Below, piece after piece: positions 33,015-43,291 of a DNA stretch of 64,000 nt. Positions within the stretch are counted from its first letter, which is position 1; every line of letters begins with the position of its first letter. The stretch comes from Bryoerythrophyllum caledonicum. Its lineage: Eukaryota > Streptophyta > Bryopsida > Pottiales > Pottiaceae. The DNA is taken from the NCBI GenBank assembly GCA_963971425.1, contig OZ020515.1, positions 15,888,291 to 15,952,290 on the forward strand, read 5' to 3'. The position numbers were made by a program, and so were the translations under genes. The notes under the pieces are model-generated. The model had not been told where the DNA came from. It did no database searches and saw only the letters and a program-made list of their open reading frames with translations.

Positions 33015-33965
33015 TCAATTTGAAGGTGGGCATTTGCCCTTAAAAGCATCTGCAAATAATGTAGCCATTTGGAGTTGCCCCTGCAATAACATTTGCCTGC
33101 CTTGTTTTTCAATCTCTAGAATATCTTTAGAGACTTGAATGATACCCTCAGAGAACTTACCAATTGCGGTTGCAATCACTTGGTCCCTAGCACTAACCTT
33201 CTTCCTCCGCTTCTCTGCACTCCTATTGAAATGTCCACCAACGTGCAGCTGCTTGGTGGCTCTTGATCGTGGGGACAACGGGGTGTTAGAAGTGCTAGCT
33301 CAAAAGATCAGTGTGAAATCCAGTTCTTTATCTAACAATTGAATGGTCTCCTCATGGGGCATGTGCATCACATAATTTACACCATGGGGCATACCTACAC
33401 AACAAATATTGTCATTTAGCACACCCGATTATATGAAATTAAGCAAAATTAATACAATAAAATATAACAAATACCAAAACAATGTAGCAAATTTCATGAA
33501 GATTAACTAAAAATATAAAACATTTAACAATTCAACAACCAATTTACCTTGAATTTTAGTAGTACCACCAAGCATGTAGTCAAATGTCTTGTAAAAAGGC
33601 CACTTTTTTAAGGGTGCACCTCTAGTAGCCTCATACATATCCTTCTATGCTTTACACATGATCCTCTATCGCAACCACTTATCTCTCCACTGTTCCCAAG
33701 TGCGATCGGGCGGCGGTACAAGGAACTGCTCATTCATCTTTCGTGCAAATACAATCCAATGTTTCTCCCTAAAATGTTTGCAATCACTCTTTGAGTACTT
33801 CTCATACAGAATTCCCCAAAAAATGGTACACTTTCATAGACTAGCGCATTTTTTTTCGCTCATCAGATTCTCTTTCCGCCAATGACATACCTTCATTCCA
33901 AAATTTTACCCAACCCACATCTCACAGCAAAGCGAATCTCTCATAGTGTCGCCAAAAAAAAAAGC
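33015..33965 (-). pseudogene. Harbinger Myb/SANT-like accessory gene, degenerate
   Basis: The minus strand, in pieces, shows WVKFWNEGMSLAERESD, HWIVFARKMNEQFLVPPPDRTW, LKKWPFYKTFDYMLGGTTKIQ and, in the last part (33,015-33,278), a Lys/Arg-rich segment followed by a helix KFSEGIIQVSKDILEIEKQG. This is the organisation of the DNA-binding partner gene that accompanies PIF/Harbinger transposases: a trihelix/Myb-like domain, then a variable linker and a C-terminal helix. Several stops and an A-run frameshift near 33,950 disable it. No transposase gene lies beside it. Confidence 0.55.
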
Positions 33966-34049
33966 AGCATCTGACCACTCTCTATAAGACTTTTTCTTCA
34001 CAAAGCTCTCCTCTTGAGTCACTTGCAAAGGATTGTCTTCAAGCATGGA

Positions 34050-34267
34050 ATTTCAAAGGATTGTCTTCAGTAAGGAGAATAAGTTAGCATGGCACGCGCT
34101 GTGCATAAACTACAAACTTAGAGCGAGAGAGAGAGAGAAATAGGCAGACAGACAGACAAAGTTATCAAGAGGAAGGTGCAAGCTGTGTATGAAATACAAA
34201 CTCTGTCAAGAATGACTAGAAATACAACCGAGAGAGAGAAAAAAAGGAGAAAGGAGACAGAGCTCGC
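34050..34267. other. 3' flank of DUF3082 gene with simple repeats
   Basis: It contains (GA)n at about 34,122-34,138 and (CAGA)n at about 34,143-34,160, both on the plus strand, and no gene. It presumably includes the 3' UTR of the minus-strand gene ending at 34,268. No clear polyadenylation signal was picked out. Confidence 0.4.
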
Positions 34268-35122
34268 TCATGAGGAATCGTCTTCTGAAGGTTTCTCGAG
34301 GTCGGGCTCGCCATCGCCAGGGCTAGGGTTGGGCGGAGCGTCAGATCCGCCGAGGTTGAGCGCGAGCTGGAGCGAGAGCAACGTGAGGCCGAGGGAATTG
34401 GCGGCGAAGACGAAGGTGGCGAGGTAGCAGATGCCGGTGATGATGGTGCGCACGGTGATAGTGAGGTTGCGGATGGAGTAGTTCATGGACACGGGCTTGC
34501 CGGAGAAGCCGCCCTCGACGACGGTGGTGAACTTGTAGAGCACGAGCGCGATGGCGCCGGCAACCGCGGCGCCGAAGAGCGTCTGCAGGGCGTTCGGCGG
34601 GGGCGTAGGCACCTCGGGGCTCTTGCTCAGCAGCTCCGCGGCCGACTTGCGCGCGGCGTCCTTCACGTCGAGCTTGTCCACGCCGGTCGATCGGAACTTC
34701 ATCGCCTTCGCGCGCTGCGAGCGGCGTCGGATCGACCGGAACAGCAGCACCGTGATCAGCCCCGTGAGCACGACGCTCGCGGCGACTTGCAGCGGGGACG
34801 CCTCCGGGATGGCCAGTGGGTCAAGGAGCTCCGGCGGCAGCTCTATCGGCCCGTCGGTCACCTCCTCCGCCAAAGAGTAGAAAGAATCCGGTGTCTGCGA
34901 GACCGCTATGGCGTAAAGCTCACTCAAACTACCCAGGCTCATCGTCGCCGCTACTCTTACACTATCCAAGCTCATCGTCGCAGATACTCTCTTTCTCCTA
35001 AAAAACCTCTCCAGGCTCGTAGAGAAATTGGCAGGCAAGCGCCTGTTCAACCTAACGCGCGAGGAAACCAGGCTGCCATAGCCGCAGTAGTAACCCCCCG
35101 TACTACCAACGACGACAGCCAT
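34268..35122 (-). CDS. Plastid-targeted DUF3082 membrane protein
   Basis: Single-exon gene of 284 residues starting at the ATG at 35,122. The N-terminal 60 residues are rich in Arg/Ser/Val and poor in acidic residues, as in a plastid transit peptide. A first membrane segment (LQVAASVVLTGLITVLLF) is followed by a basic loop (RSIRRRSQRAKAMKFRSTG). Then come a helix LFGAAVAGAIALVLYKFTT, the conserved-looking loop SMNYSIRNLTITVRTI, and a third segment (GICYLATFVFAANSLGLTLL). This matches the DUF3082 family of plant and cyanobacterial proteins with unknown biochemical role. The C-terminus is Pro/Asp/Glu-rich. GC content and codon use are far higher than in the surrounding mobile DNA, and no lesions are seen. 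Confidence 0.85.
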   Translation of the reverse strand: MAVVVGSTGGYYCGYGSLVSSRVRLNRRLPANFSTSLERFFRRKRVSATMSLDSVRVAATMSLGSLSELYAIAVSQTPDSFYSLAEEVTDGPIELPPELLDPLAIPEASPLQVAASVVLTGLITVLLFRSIRRRSQRAKAMKFRSTGVDKLDVKDAARKSAAELLSKSPEVPTPPPNALQTLFGAAVAGAIALVLYKFTTVVEGGFSGKPVSMNYSIRNLTITVRTIITGICYLATFVFAANSLGLTLLSLQLALNLGGSDAPPNPSPGDGEPDLEKPSEDDSS

Positions 35123-35343
35123 TGCGAGAAACAACTCAAAATCCTACACTTCGGAAATCCTCAAACCATAGAAATTCCTCCTTAACACGCAAATCCCTTC
35201 CTCTGAAGACGCAAATTCCCAAGCCGCTGCGATGGACTCAAAATGAGCGCAGAATTACAGATTAATTCCTGTCCACAAATTCCAAGTCTAGAGCATGTTT
35301 GAGAAAAATGTAAGCAAAATGTGCGTTTCTGTGAGTACTTTGT

Positions 35344-36769
35344 TCATTGGAGAATGCAGAGTAGTACACGATGCGATGCAATTCTGAGCTCCTCCCTCAA
35401 TTCGAGAAGTGCCGCCTCATCCAAACTCTGAATGCCGTAGAGCCAGCGAAAGTCCGGGAGTTGTGATAAAAATCCATCCAGAAGACGTTGGATGTCGTCC
35501 ACATACCATTCATCGAAATTAGCAAAAAGTTCAACTAAGATGATGATGCTCGGAATAAGCAGATTACTGGAAATTAGTTTGCTATGAAGTGGAATTAGGG
35601 TTTGGTGCGCATGGGAGGCTGATAACTGAAGTTGACGCAGAAATTGAGAAGAAACAACACGCTGACGTGAAATTGTTAGAGTACATGAGGTGAGAGAACA
35701 AGATGAACACTACAAAACTGTGATCTACAATGCGTTGGCGAGAAGGATTGCTTCGCTGCAGTGTTTCCTGGCGCCATCGAGACGCTCCAACAAAGTGGCC
35801 TCCTTGTGCGCGGCGCTGAGGAGCTTCATGTCCATGTCCAGCAGCCGAGTGACGCGGATGACTTCGAACAGGAGCTGCTCGTTCACGCGTTCCTCCTCTT
35901 TGAGCGTCTCGATCTCGTCTTGCACTCGCTCCACCACGGCGCTCCCCGCCGCCGCCACGCTGGCGCCGCTGCCGAACGGCCGATCCAGGAGCCCCGCGAA
36001 CACGGTGAGGATGCTGACGATGGCGTGACCGTCCCCTCTCGTGGTGACGGGGATGGGGATGGTCCTCTCGTAGCTTCCGGCGCTGTCGCCTTCTCCCGCT
36101 CGCGCTGCTTCTTCCAACCGCGGACCTTCGTCTACGCCCCCTGAAAATCACCGAAACACTTTACTCCATGGCTAATGTGACCGAAGCTTCACCGTCTAGG
36201 ATTTCAAGAAGCGAAATTCAGTCGACGGTGGACATTTGCATGACTCGTCTCAGAGCCCATCGCCGAATGTGACCTAAGCCTCACCGTCTAGAGCTTCAAG
36301 AGGCAGAATTAAACAATATTTACTTCATTTACATGGCTCGTCACCGTCTAGGGTTTCAGAAGACGAAATTCAACAACAGAAAATCAACGGCAAACACTTG
36401 CATAACTTAGTATGACCTAAACCTCACCGTCTAGGCTTTTAAGACGCGGAATTCGACATTACCTTGTTCGAACAGCAAAGCCTCACGGATTTCTTCTTCG
36501 GATAAGCCAGCGTAGTATGGGGGATCCGCAGGGGCAGGTTCCTCAGGCGCAGGTACGTTGCGGAGGTCAGTCACATTAATGGTCTCGCTGTCGACGCCCT
36601 CCTGCGACTGTGCGTGCAGCCTCCTCGACGTGCTTCCTCGCCCTCGCCCCCGCCTCGAGGCAACAGAGCGCTCAACGCTGCACGGCGCAACCGTCCGGCA
36701 TTGGGCGACGCAGAGGCGGTGCAGAGGAGTTGTTGCTGCGGTGCAAAGGTACGAAGACAGGAGCTGCAT
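35344..36769 (-). CDS. Unrecognised three-exon protein, probably plastid-targeted
   Basis: Exons on the minus strand are 36,463-36,769, 35,729-36,140 and 35,344-35,566, with donors gtaatg and gtagat and acceptors ttttcag and tttccag. Together they give 942 bases, an intact 313-residue protein. If the second donor is not used, the frame stops at 35,725 and a shorter form results. The first 50 residues (MQLLSSYLCTAATTPLHRLC onward, then Arg/Ser-rich) look like a transit peptide. Then come an acidic Pro-rich part (VPAPEEPAPADPPYYAGLSE), a domain with a predicted coiled coil (ERVQDEIETLKEEERVNEQL) and a helical C-terminus with a hydrophobic stretch (NLLIPSIIILVELFANFDEW). I do not recognise the family. 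Intron 1 contains a four-copy minisatellite. Confidence 0.75.
36170..36460. repeat. Intronic repeat, four copies of CACCGTCTAG unit
   Basis: The phrase tcaccgtctagNNNttNaagaNgcgNaattNa appears at about 36,189, 36,281, 36,344 and 36,425, spaced about 63-92 bases. The last copy runs to the 5' splice site of intron 1. All copies are in the same orientation. Confidence 0.8.
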
Positions 36770-36814
36770 TATGTTCTGCTGCAACCTAACACTCTCACCA
36801 ACAGCGCACACAAT

Positions 36815-37536
36815 CTCTCACCAAAACATTGCAAAAGTGAACAGAACCCCACTAAACACAAGCGGTGGCTGCAGAGATATCCACAAGCTTATCCGGAGTT
36901 GGTTGAGACGGAGGCTCTCACAGTGAAAAACTATGGTCAAGTTTGTGTCTGCGCTCTAACTGTGGCTGGAATCAATTGCATGGGAGCCTGTTGAGGGCAT
37001 GAATTCTCCAGGTTGAGCTTCTCCGAGCAATCCTCTCAGAAACTTAAGCTCAGTGAGCACGCTGTGAGAGACACATCGCAATGGATTAGGAGAGACGGGT
37101 ATCGTCCTCGACGGGCTGACGGATATCTCCAGTGAGGGGCAGCGGATATCGGCTTTTAAGGTGGACAAATAGAGTCCTGTAGGGAGACGGATATCTACTT
37201 TAAGGGGGGACGGATATCGTCTTCGGGGAGTACTCGTCTTTCGTTCGTGGTGTGTTTTGTATTGAGCTTGGGATTTACCGGTTGCGTGATAAGATTCTTT
37301 TTGTTGTAGGGGAATTTCTACAACACGAAGTATTCGAATGTTGCAAGATCTATTTCTCGTTGAAATAACAGCTCTGCAATGACATTACCAGAGCTCAACA
37401 ACATCTTACAGCTAGAAGAATCAAGACTCCATCAACAGGATAAGGCTCTATCATATGACCTGACTGGCTTCGCAATGACTTAGACCTTGCAAGGCCTTTT
37501 TATACAACTAAATGAATGCCAGACTATAACTTCAGC
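36815..37536. other. Region between ACY1 3' end and the plastid-type gene
   Basis: No gene recognised. It should hold the promoter of the gene starting at 36,769. The word ggatatc(g/t) recurs at about 37,126, 37,144, 37,186 and 37,210 with spacing of 18-42 bases (gacggatatc or gcggatatc). This is a small imperfect array that could be a binding-site cluster or a decayed minisatellite. Confidence 0.4.
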
Positions 37537-39590
37537 TCAAAGCTCATCCTGTGCGTCAACAACGTCAGGGGCGTAGCTGGAGTACGCTTTGATGATCTCC
37601 TCGTACACCGCAATTCCCTTGGTGTACTCCTTAGCATTCAGAAACTGCACCAAACACAATAATTGCATAAGTGATGCTCTACAGCAACAGACACTTGAGG
37701 AAGAGGAATTCATGTAGAAACTGCATTGCATCAGAATTCCTCCACAGCAACAGAGACTTGAGGAAGTGGATGATCTACCTCGTTGTGATCGTGCAACAGA
37801 ATGGGTGTGTTGGCCATGGGAGAGAATCCGAAGGCGACAATCCCCTCCTGACGAACGTAACGGGAGTCGGTGGAGGCAGGGAAGATCTCCGGCTTGCCCA
37901 GCTTGCCGCCCGCTTTGGCAACGGCGGCCTGGAGCAGCCCCCACCACGGATTCGAGTTGTCTGCTGCTGTCATTGCGGGCAGGCTATTCTTGTCACGAGA
38001 GTACACCTTCTCTATAAACTGAGGCAATGCCAACATGGGCAACATCAGCCCTCAAAGGTTCTCTTGTCTCGACACAAACAAGGTTATCTTTCTGATCAAT
38101 AAAACAAGCAATGATATCTTTTCTAGACGCAGGCAAACTTTTCTAATATCTGAACACAAGCAAGGCTATCTTTCTGATCTCAAAACAAACAAGGCTTTCT
38201 TGTCTCAACAAAAGTAATGTTTCCTTATCTCTACACTAAAACATAGTTTCGATAGGTTTACCGAGTACGTGAAGTTGCGGGAAGCAGGAGCCCACTCTTC
38301 ATCGATGCGGCGCTGAAGGTCATCGATATCACCCAGAGGCGGGATGCGGATGTCGAATCCGGCTTCAGCCTCAGAAGGTTGCAGGTTCATAACAAAACCC
38401 TGAACAGACCAGGAAAAAACAGACCAGAAACCAGCAGTCAATTAAAAAATACACAACAAAACTACTCTGCAAAAAGAATCGCAGGGATGAAGAGATTACA
38501 GAGGGAGTCGGGATTCCAGCTTTAAGATACACGCCGTTGATAGACGTGACCTCGCCCTCAGCGCGGAGGCCCTTTTTCACGAGCGCGAACTGCTCGCCGC
38601 GGAACTTGCTGATGCTGTCGAGGCTCTTGAGCAGATTCTCGAACGCGCTGCCGTCGTAGAGCTTGGACCCGTGGCCTGGAGCGCCGGTGGTCTTGATTTT
38701 GAGCCACCACGGCGACCTCTCACCGTTGAAGACGCGGTAGCTCTCGCCTGGCGACGCCAACCCCTCGTCCAGGTTCACGCCCACGTTCAGCTTCTGGAAA
38801 TCCTCGGAGGCGACGAAGTTGCCCGCGCCGTCCACCCCGCCAATTTCCTCGTCTGGGACGTAGGAGAGGTGGATGGTGCGCGTGGGCGTGAAGCCTTGGG
38901 CTTTCAGGTTGCGGATCGCCTCCAGGTACTGCATCCCCACGCACTTCATGTCCTGGGAGCCGCGCGCGAAGATATTGCCATTAGAATCCTGCACACAACA
39001 TCAAAAGAATGCGCCATAAACATCAACGTGGAACAGAAAGGCAAACATCAACATGGACGAGAGAAGGCAAATGAACGCGTCATAAACATCAACATGGAAT
39101 CTGAGAGAGAATGGCAAACGAATGTGTCACCAACATCAACATGGACGAGAGAAAGACAAACATCAACATGGAAGAGAAAAAGGCAATTGAATGTGGCATA
39201 AACACCAACATGGAATTTGAGAGCGGAAGGTGGCGTGCAGACCTCGACGGCGGCGAAAGGCTCGTGCTCCCACTTCTCCCTCTCGGCGGGGACGACGTCG
39301 ACGTGCGAGTTCAACAAAATTGAGGGCAAGGCAGGGTCCGTGCCCTTCCAGGAGAGGAGCGTGACCGGCTTCCCCTTCACATACTCCAGCATTTTACTCT
39401 CCAGCCCGATCTCCTTCGCCTGCGCCACAAGAAACTCGGCGGGCGCGACGTAGTCCGGCTCCGGATGCACAGTCGCAATCCTCAAATAAGCCTTAAACCT
39501 CTCCACGGGCGTGGTATCGCTAAAAAGACCACCATGGCAGGGCGCCGCTGCGGCACCCAGCAAACAAAAGAGGACCACGAAGTACCTCAT
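37537..39590 (-). CDS. ACY1: Aminoacylase-1, M20 metallopeptidase family, secretory/ER form
   Basis: Five exons on the minus strand, all introns in phase 0: 39,243-39,590, 38,500-38,988, 38,262-38,399, 37,779-38,018 and 37,537-37,644. They encode 440 residues, the usual length. The enzyme releases the acyl group from N-acyl-L-amino acids using two zinc ions. Metal-site motifs are NSHVDVVP (residues 95-102), ARGSQDMKCVG and SYVPDEEIGG. The dimerisation/lid domain (ERSPWWLKIKTTGAPGHGSK) follows, and the late metal-binding His is in LLHDHNE. An N-terminal hydrophobic signal sequence (MRYFVVLFCLLGAAAAPCHG) and the C-terminus ...AQDEL, a KDEL-like tetrapeptide QDEL, suggest retention in the ER. 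No lesion is seen. Introns 1, 3 and 4 carry short tandem repeats. Confidence 0.92.
37670..37765. repeat. Direct duplication in ACY1 intron 4
   Basis: The phrase acagcaacagaNacttgaggaagNggaNt occurs at 37,680-37,708 and again at 37,743-37,771, a 63-base spaced duplication. The second copy ends a few bases from the splice donor of exon 4. Confidence 0.7.
38045..38225. repeat. Minisatellite in ACY1 intron 3
   Basis: Five to six diverged copies of a roughly 30-base unit containing caaacaaggNtNtctttctNatctNaaca, in plus-strand orientation. It is noncoding and AT-rich, and contrasts with the GC-rich exons on either side. Confidence 0.7.
39015..39222. repeat. Minisatellite in ACY1 intron 1
   Basis: Seven copies of acatcaacatggaN (or a one-base variant) spaced 22-50 bases, alternating with gagagaaNggcaaa segments. 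The unit has higher-order structure: a long spacer with aatgNgNcataa and a short spacer alternate. Confidence 0.8.
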
Positions 39591-40400
39591 CCTCCAAACT
39601 TCTTCAATTCAAAGCTGCACAAAGCTCATCTGCGCAATTTCACAATCCCAGAAAGCAGAAAAACAGAACTAGTTCCGCAATCGTTTGCCTAAACCTAAAA
39701 TAACGCCGGATTTCACGAAGAAAAACTCCACACAAACAGCGAAACGAAAACAATCGCTGAGGATTTCACAATTCTGCAATTCACAAAACCCATCTCCATC
39801 TCACGATTGCCGACATCGCTGAGAAAACAATCAAAGATTCTTCGAAAAGGGTAAAAGGTGAAAAGACCAAAATCTAGGATGATGGTGCATACTGCGAGGT
39901 TCGAGGATTCACAAAACTGCGCTTTGAGGTGAGTTTCGACTCTTTCACGCTTGCGGTGTTCTTATCCGAATCGCAACCCTTTTGCGGACTGCAATTCACA
40001 GAATCCATCTGCAGCGGAGATTCAAATATGCGCTTCGTACATTTTGAAGGAAGTCTTCGATGTTGCCATCTGTGGACTGCAATTCACAAAACCCATCTGC
40101 AGCGGAAATTCGAATATGCGCTTTATATATGTTGAAGGAACTCTTCGATGTTAATAAGTTTTATTGGGTTGGACGTTTCTCTGGCGAAATTTCGCACCGA
40201 ACCCGAATTTCTAAACCCTGTAACTGGTTCGCCATGTCTCGACCTAACATGCAACCCTACATATTTCGGATTCGGTCTGTGAATGTGGGTTTAGGGTTTA
40301 GGGTTTAGGAATTAAGGTTCCATCGACTCCGGTTCAGCTTCTGAAAGCAAAAGACGGGAGATAATAAAGGTTTCCTGAAAGTAAAGGAGGGTGTCTCCAA
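39591..40400. promoter_or_regulatory. ACY1 5' region with telomere-type box and 88-bp duplication
   Basis: Upstream of the ACY1 ATG. At about 40,288-40,309 the plus strand reads gggtttagggtttagggtttagg, three TTTAGGG units. On the gene's strand this is the plant telo-box CCCTAAA, often found in promoters of genes active in dividing cells. Two copies of an 89-base unit (ctgcaattcacaNaaNccatctgcagcggaNattc...ttgaaggaaNtcttcgatgtt) lie at about 39,989-40,064 and 40,078-40,152. No TATA box was assigned. Confidence 0.5.
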
Positions 40401-41260
40401 ATTTTGGGGTCTTATGTTAGTAACTAGGACCACATGCACATGGTGACTTGGTTTGGGAAAAGTGTGGGGAAACTAACTGCGAGCACATGAGAACTTATGG
40501 AAACCGGATTGGGGCTGCTTATAATAATGGCGGGCCGCCACCTCAGTCACCAATGACTGCCTGCGGATCAGGCCACGATGCCGCACATTATGCGAACATC
40601 GGGGCTTGATTTGGGCCAGCTACCGCAAACCCCCTCCCAAGAGGTATTCAAGTGGATAAAATTTCCAAATAGTGCGAACGTATCACACCATAACCGGTCT
40701 TTTTTGAGGATTTTGAATTTGAGGGTGTACGGAGTGGGGAAGGACAACAGGGACAAAAGCTCTCTATTACTCTAGTCAGAGTCTTTTGTTGTGGAGCTTG
40801 CCGGGTGGGGGGACTTTGATCATTCTTCATGTATATTTGATGACTCTTTTTCATTCAATATTTTTCAAAGTTGTAGTACATGTCGTCAAGATTGTAAGAA
40901 GCTTATATGACGGATTGTTTGGCATTGTTTCCGGATATTTTTAATGAATTATAGGATTTTAGGATTTTTAATCATTTTTTTTGGTCATATCATTGAATGT
41001 AGGTGCATTGTATGCAACAATGGACTGTACATTGAATGTATGTGTGGTAGTGCTCGTGTGGATGCTCATGTCCATGACATTGGGCAGTTGTATGGGTTTT
41101 TAGTCTAGAGCATGGAACATTCTGGAGTCCACGAATGGCTACCGGATTGTTGCTATTATGTGATTGATTGGCACAAGGAAGAACTATCCTAGTAGAATGT
41201 TTTGGGTGGAGCCTAGGCGAGAGACACATTGGAGTATCATAGAACCCATTATGTAGAGAG
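40401..41260. other. Intergenic, no gene recognised
   Basis: Short frames only. The part from about 41,000 leads into a Harbinger transposase fragment and may be its 5' flank. Confidence 0.35.
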
Positions 41261-41263
41261 CAT

Positions 41264-41868
41264 TTGAGGCAATCTATGGAGAGAAAATACCTAAAGTTCT
41301 ATAGGATGAGCTTGGAAGCATTTGACCATTTGATTCATATATTGACACCTTATTTGAAATCACAGTTCCTAGTTCTTGTTAGGCCCCAACTCGAGATTAG
41401 GAAAATTGTTACAGTTGTACTTTACAGGCTTGTACATGGATATTCCCCTTACTACATTGTTGATCATTTTAAAGTGGAAGGATTTACTGTTAGCAAACAT
41501 GTACGCATAGTTTGTGACATCCTTTCTGATTGGGACAATTTGTTTAGTAGGTGCACTAGCATACCTACATGATGGGATTAGCTACACACCTTACATGATT
41601 GATGATTCAGAAGAACTGGAAGTTGCTACAAGATGAAGACAAAACTAGGTTTGATCATTCCATGAATTTTGGGAGGGTAGTGAAATACACAACTATTGTG
41701 AGGAGTGGGATATGCCTGAGCGAGGTGGTTTTGGAGTTAGTTATAGAGATCCGGAGCAAGAATTTGGAAATGTTAGACTTCCTATACTCCGCGAGGGTGA
41801 CCGATCCAAAGCAAAGGGTCAAGCTCTGAGAGAGAAGTTGTTCAAAGAATGGATCATCTAGTATCTAG
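41264..41868 (+). pseudogene. PIF/Harbinger transposase fragment
   Basis: The plus strand carries FYRMSLEAFDHLIHILTPYL, then RKIVTVVLYRLVHGYSPYYI and FTVSKHVRIVCDIL. This is the N-terminal helix-turn-helix region of Harbinger transposases, which precedes the DDE core. After 41,572 the frame changes, and a C-terminal segment is visible in another frame (GVSYRDPEQEFGNVRLPILR, then KGQALREKLFKEWII). The catalytic core is absent, so the element was internally deleted. The ends were not found. Confidence 0.7.
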
Positions 41869-41869
41869 G

Positions 41870-43290
41870 AAATCAGATTTACTCTTTGTTTGGAGTCTTC
41901 ATATATAAAAGACACTCTCCTGTGTTCTTTTGTGATATGTATTTTGTTTACAATCTACTATAATTGTTTGCAATTACTACTTGTTGATGTACAGTGATTG
42001 TTTGTTTGTGATTGTTTTACCAATCATTTGAAATATAATATTTTATCCCTTTCAAGTAATGCTTAACGTTGTTTATACCTGTTAGAATAAATTTATTAAA
42101 TAAATAAAAATAATAACAAATCATTCCAAATTCTTGAGAGACTTAGACAGATTACATTAAAATTTTGATGTTGTATTTCCGGTTTACCATGATATGCTCT
42201 TATAGTATTCTTAAGAGTAAAAAAAAATTACGTAATTACAGAATGCTATTGATTTGTTGACTACGACGGAGGTTCTACAAGTATACGAGAACAAATTTCG
42301 CTTGGCACAATCCTCATATTACATTAATGAAGTTTAGTAAGACTTAGGGTGTATTTGCACCTGGAGGTATAGAGGGTGTTAATAGTCGGTGGGCCAGTGC
42401 TAGGAAAGTGCGGTTTCGCACCTAAAACGGTGGTTGATGGAGAAATGACATGGCGGATGACAAATTGGATGATAATGTGAGCTGGATGACGGTGGTAGAG
42501 TAGAGGTAAGGCGGTGGTTAGAGATAAGTAGAAGAGATATACGTATTTTACCAATCTTCTTAAAATGAACATTCTTCGGGTCAAAATCTACAAATCACTG
42601 CACGTAGGTGAGAGATACCAATTTCGGCTCAAGAGGAGCACTTAAGTTATTTGTTATAAGTCAAAATTATGGGAGGTATGGCTGTTGCCCGCCGCCAAAA
42701 ACATTTATTGGTCAACAAAATTATATTTCAACCATGTACACTTGTTGTTGAGCTAGACACTTTAGACCGCAAAATATCTATGGAGTGTATAAATTCTGTA
42801 CCATTCTATGAGAAATGCCTCATACATTGTGGTGTTCAAACCTCACTCTTTGAGTTTGCATCCCTGTTTTGCAAGTGCCTTTTGTCTTTTGGTTATCATA
42901 TTTGTCAACATGGCAAGTCCAACTAGTTACTTCATAGACAACTCTCACCCTGCAATGGAAGTAAGACATCAATCAGGTATTCATAAACCATTCTACTTTT
43001 CATTTTCCAGTATTATATTTCCAATGCAAACATGTTGCACAAAATGGCTAGCTTGTGTTGTGGCATAAACAATGGCTATTGCATGTACATGGCTTAATAG
43101 ACATGATGTAGTGGTTGATGCCTGTACATGCATGTACATGGCTTGATACACATCAGCCAACATCAACCATACTACAATCATGTTTACAACACCTATGCAC
43201 ATGCATCAGCGAGGCTTTAAACATGTCTGCATCCTCCTAAAAGAAATGTATGGTTTGAGATGTATTTACTTACCAAGGCTTTGATGTTGC
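41870..43290. other. AT-rich intergenic DNA
   Basis: No gene recognised. The word catgNacatggcttNatanacat recurs at about 43,084 and 43,131. The segment could contain the 5' end of the Harbinger element whose Myb-like gene starts near 43.3 kb. Confidence 0.35.
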
Positions 43291-43291
43291 A

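Noticed and set aside
38720-38944. Overlapping alternate-frame reading in ACY1 exon 2
   Set aside because: High GC in the true exon keeps other frames open. Homology and splice phases fix the real frame.
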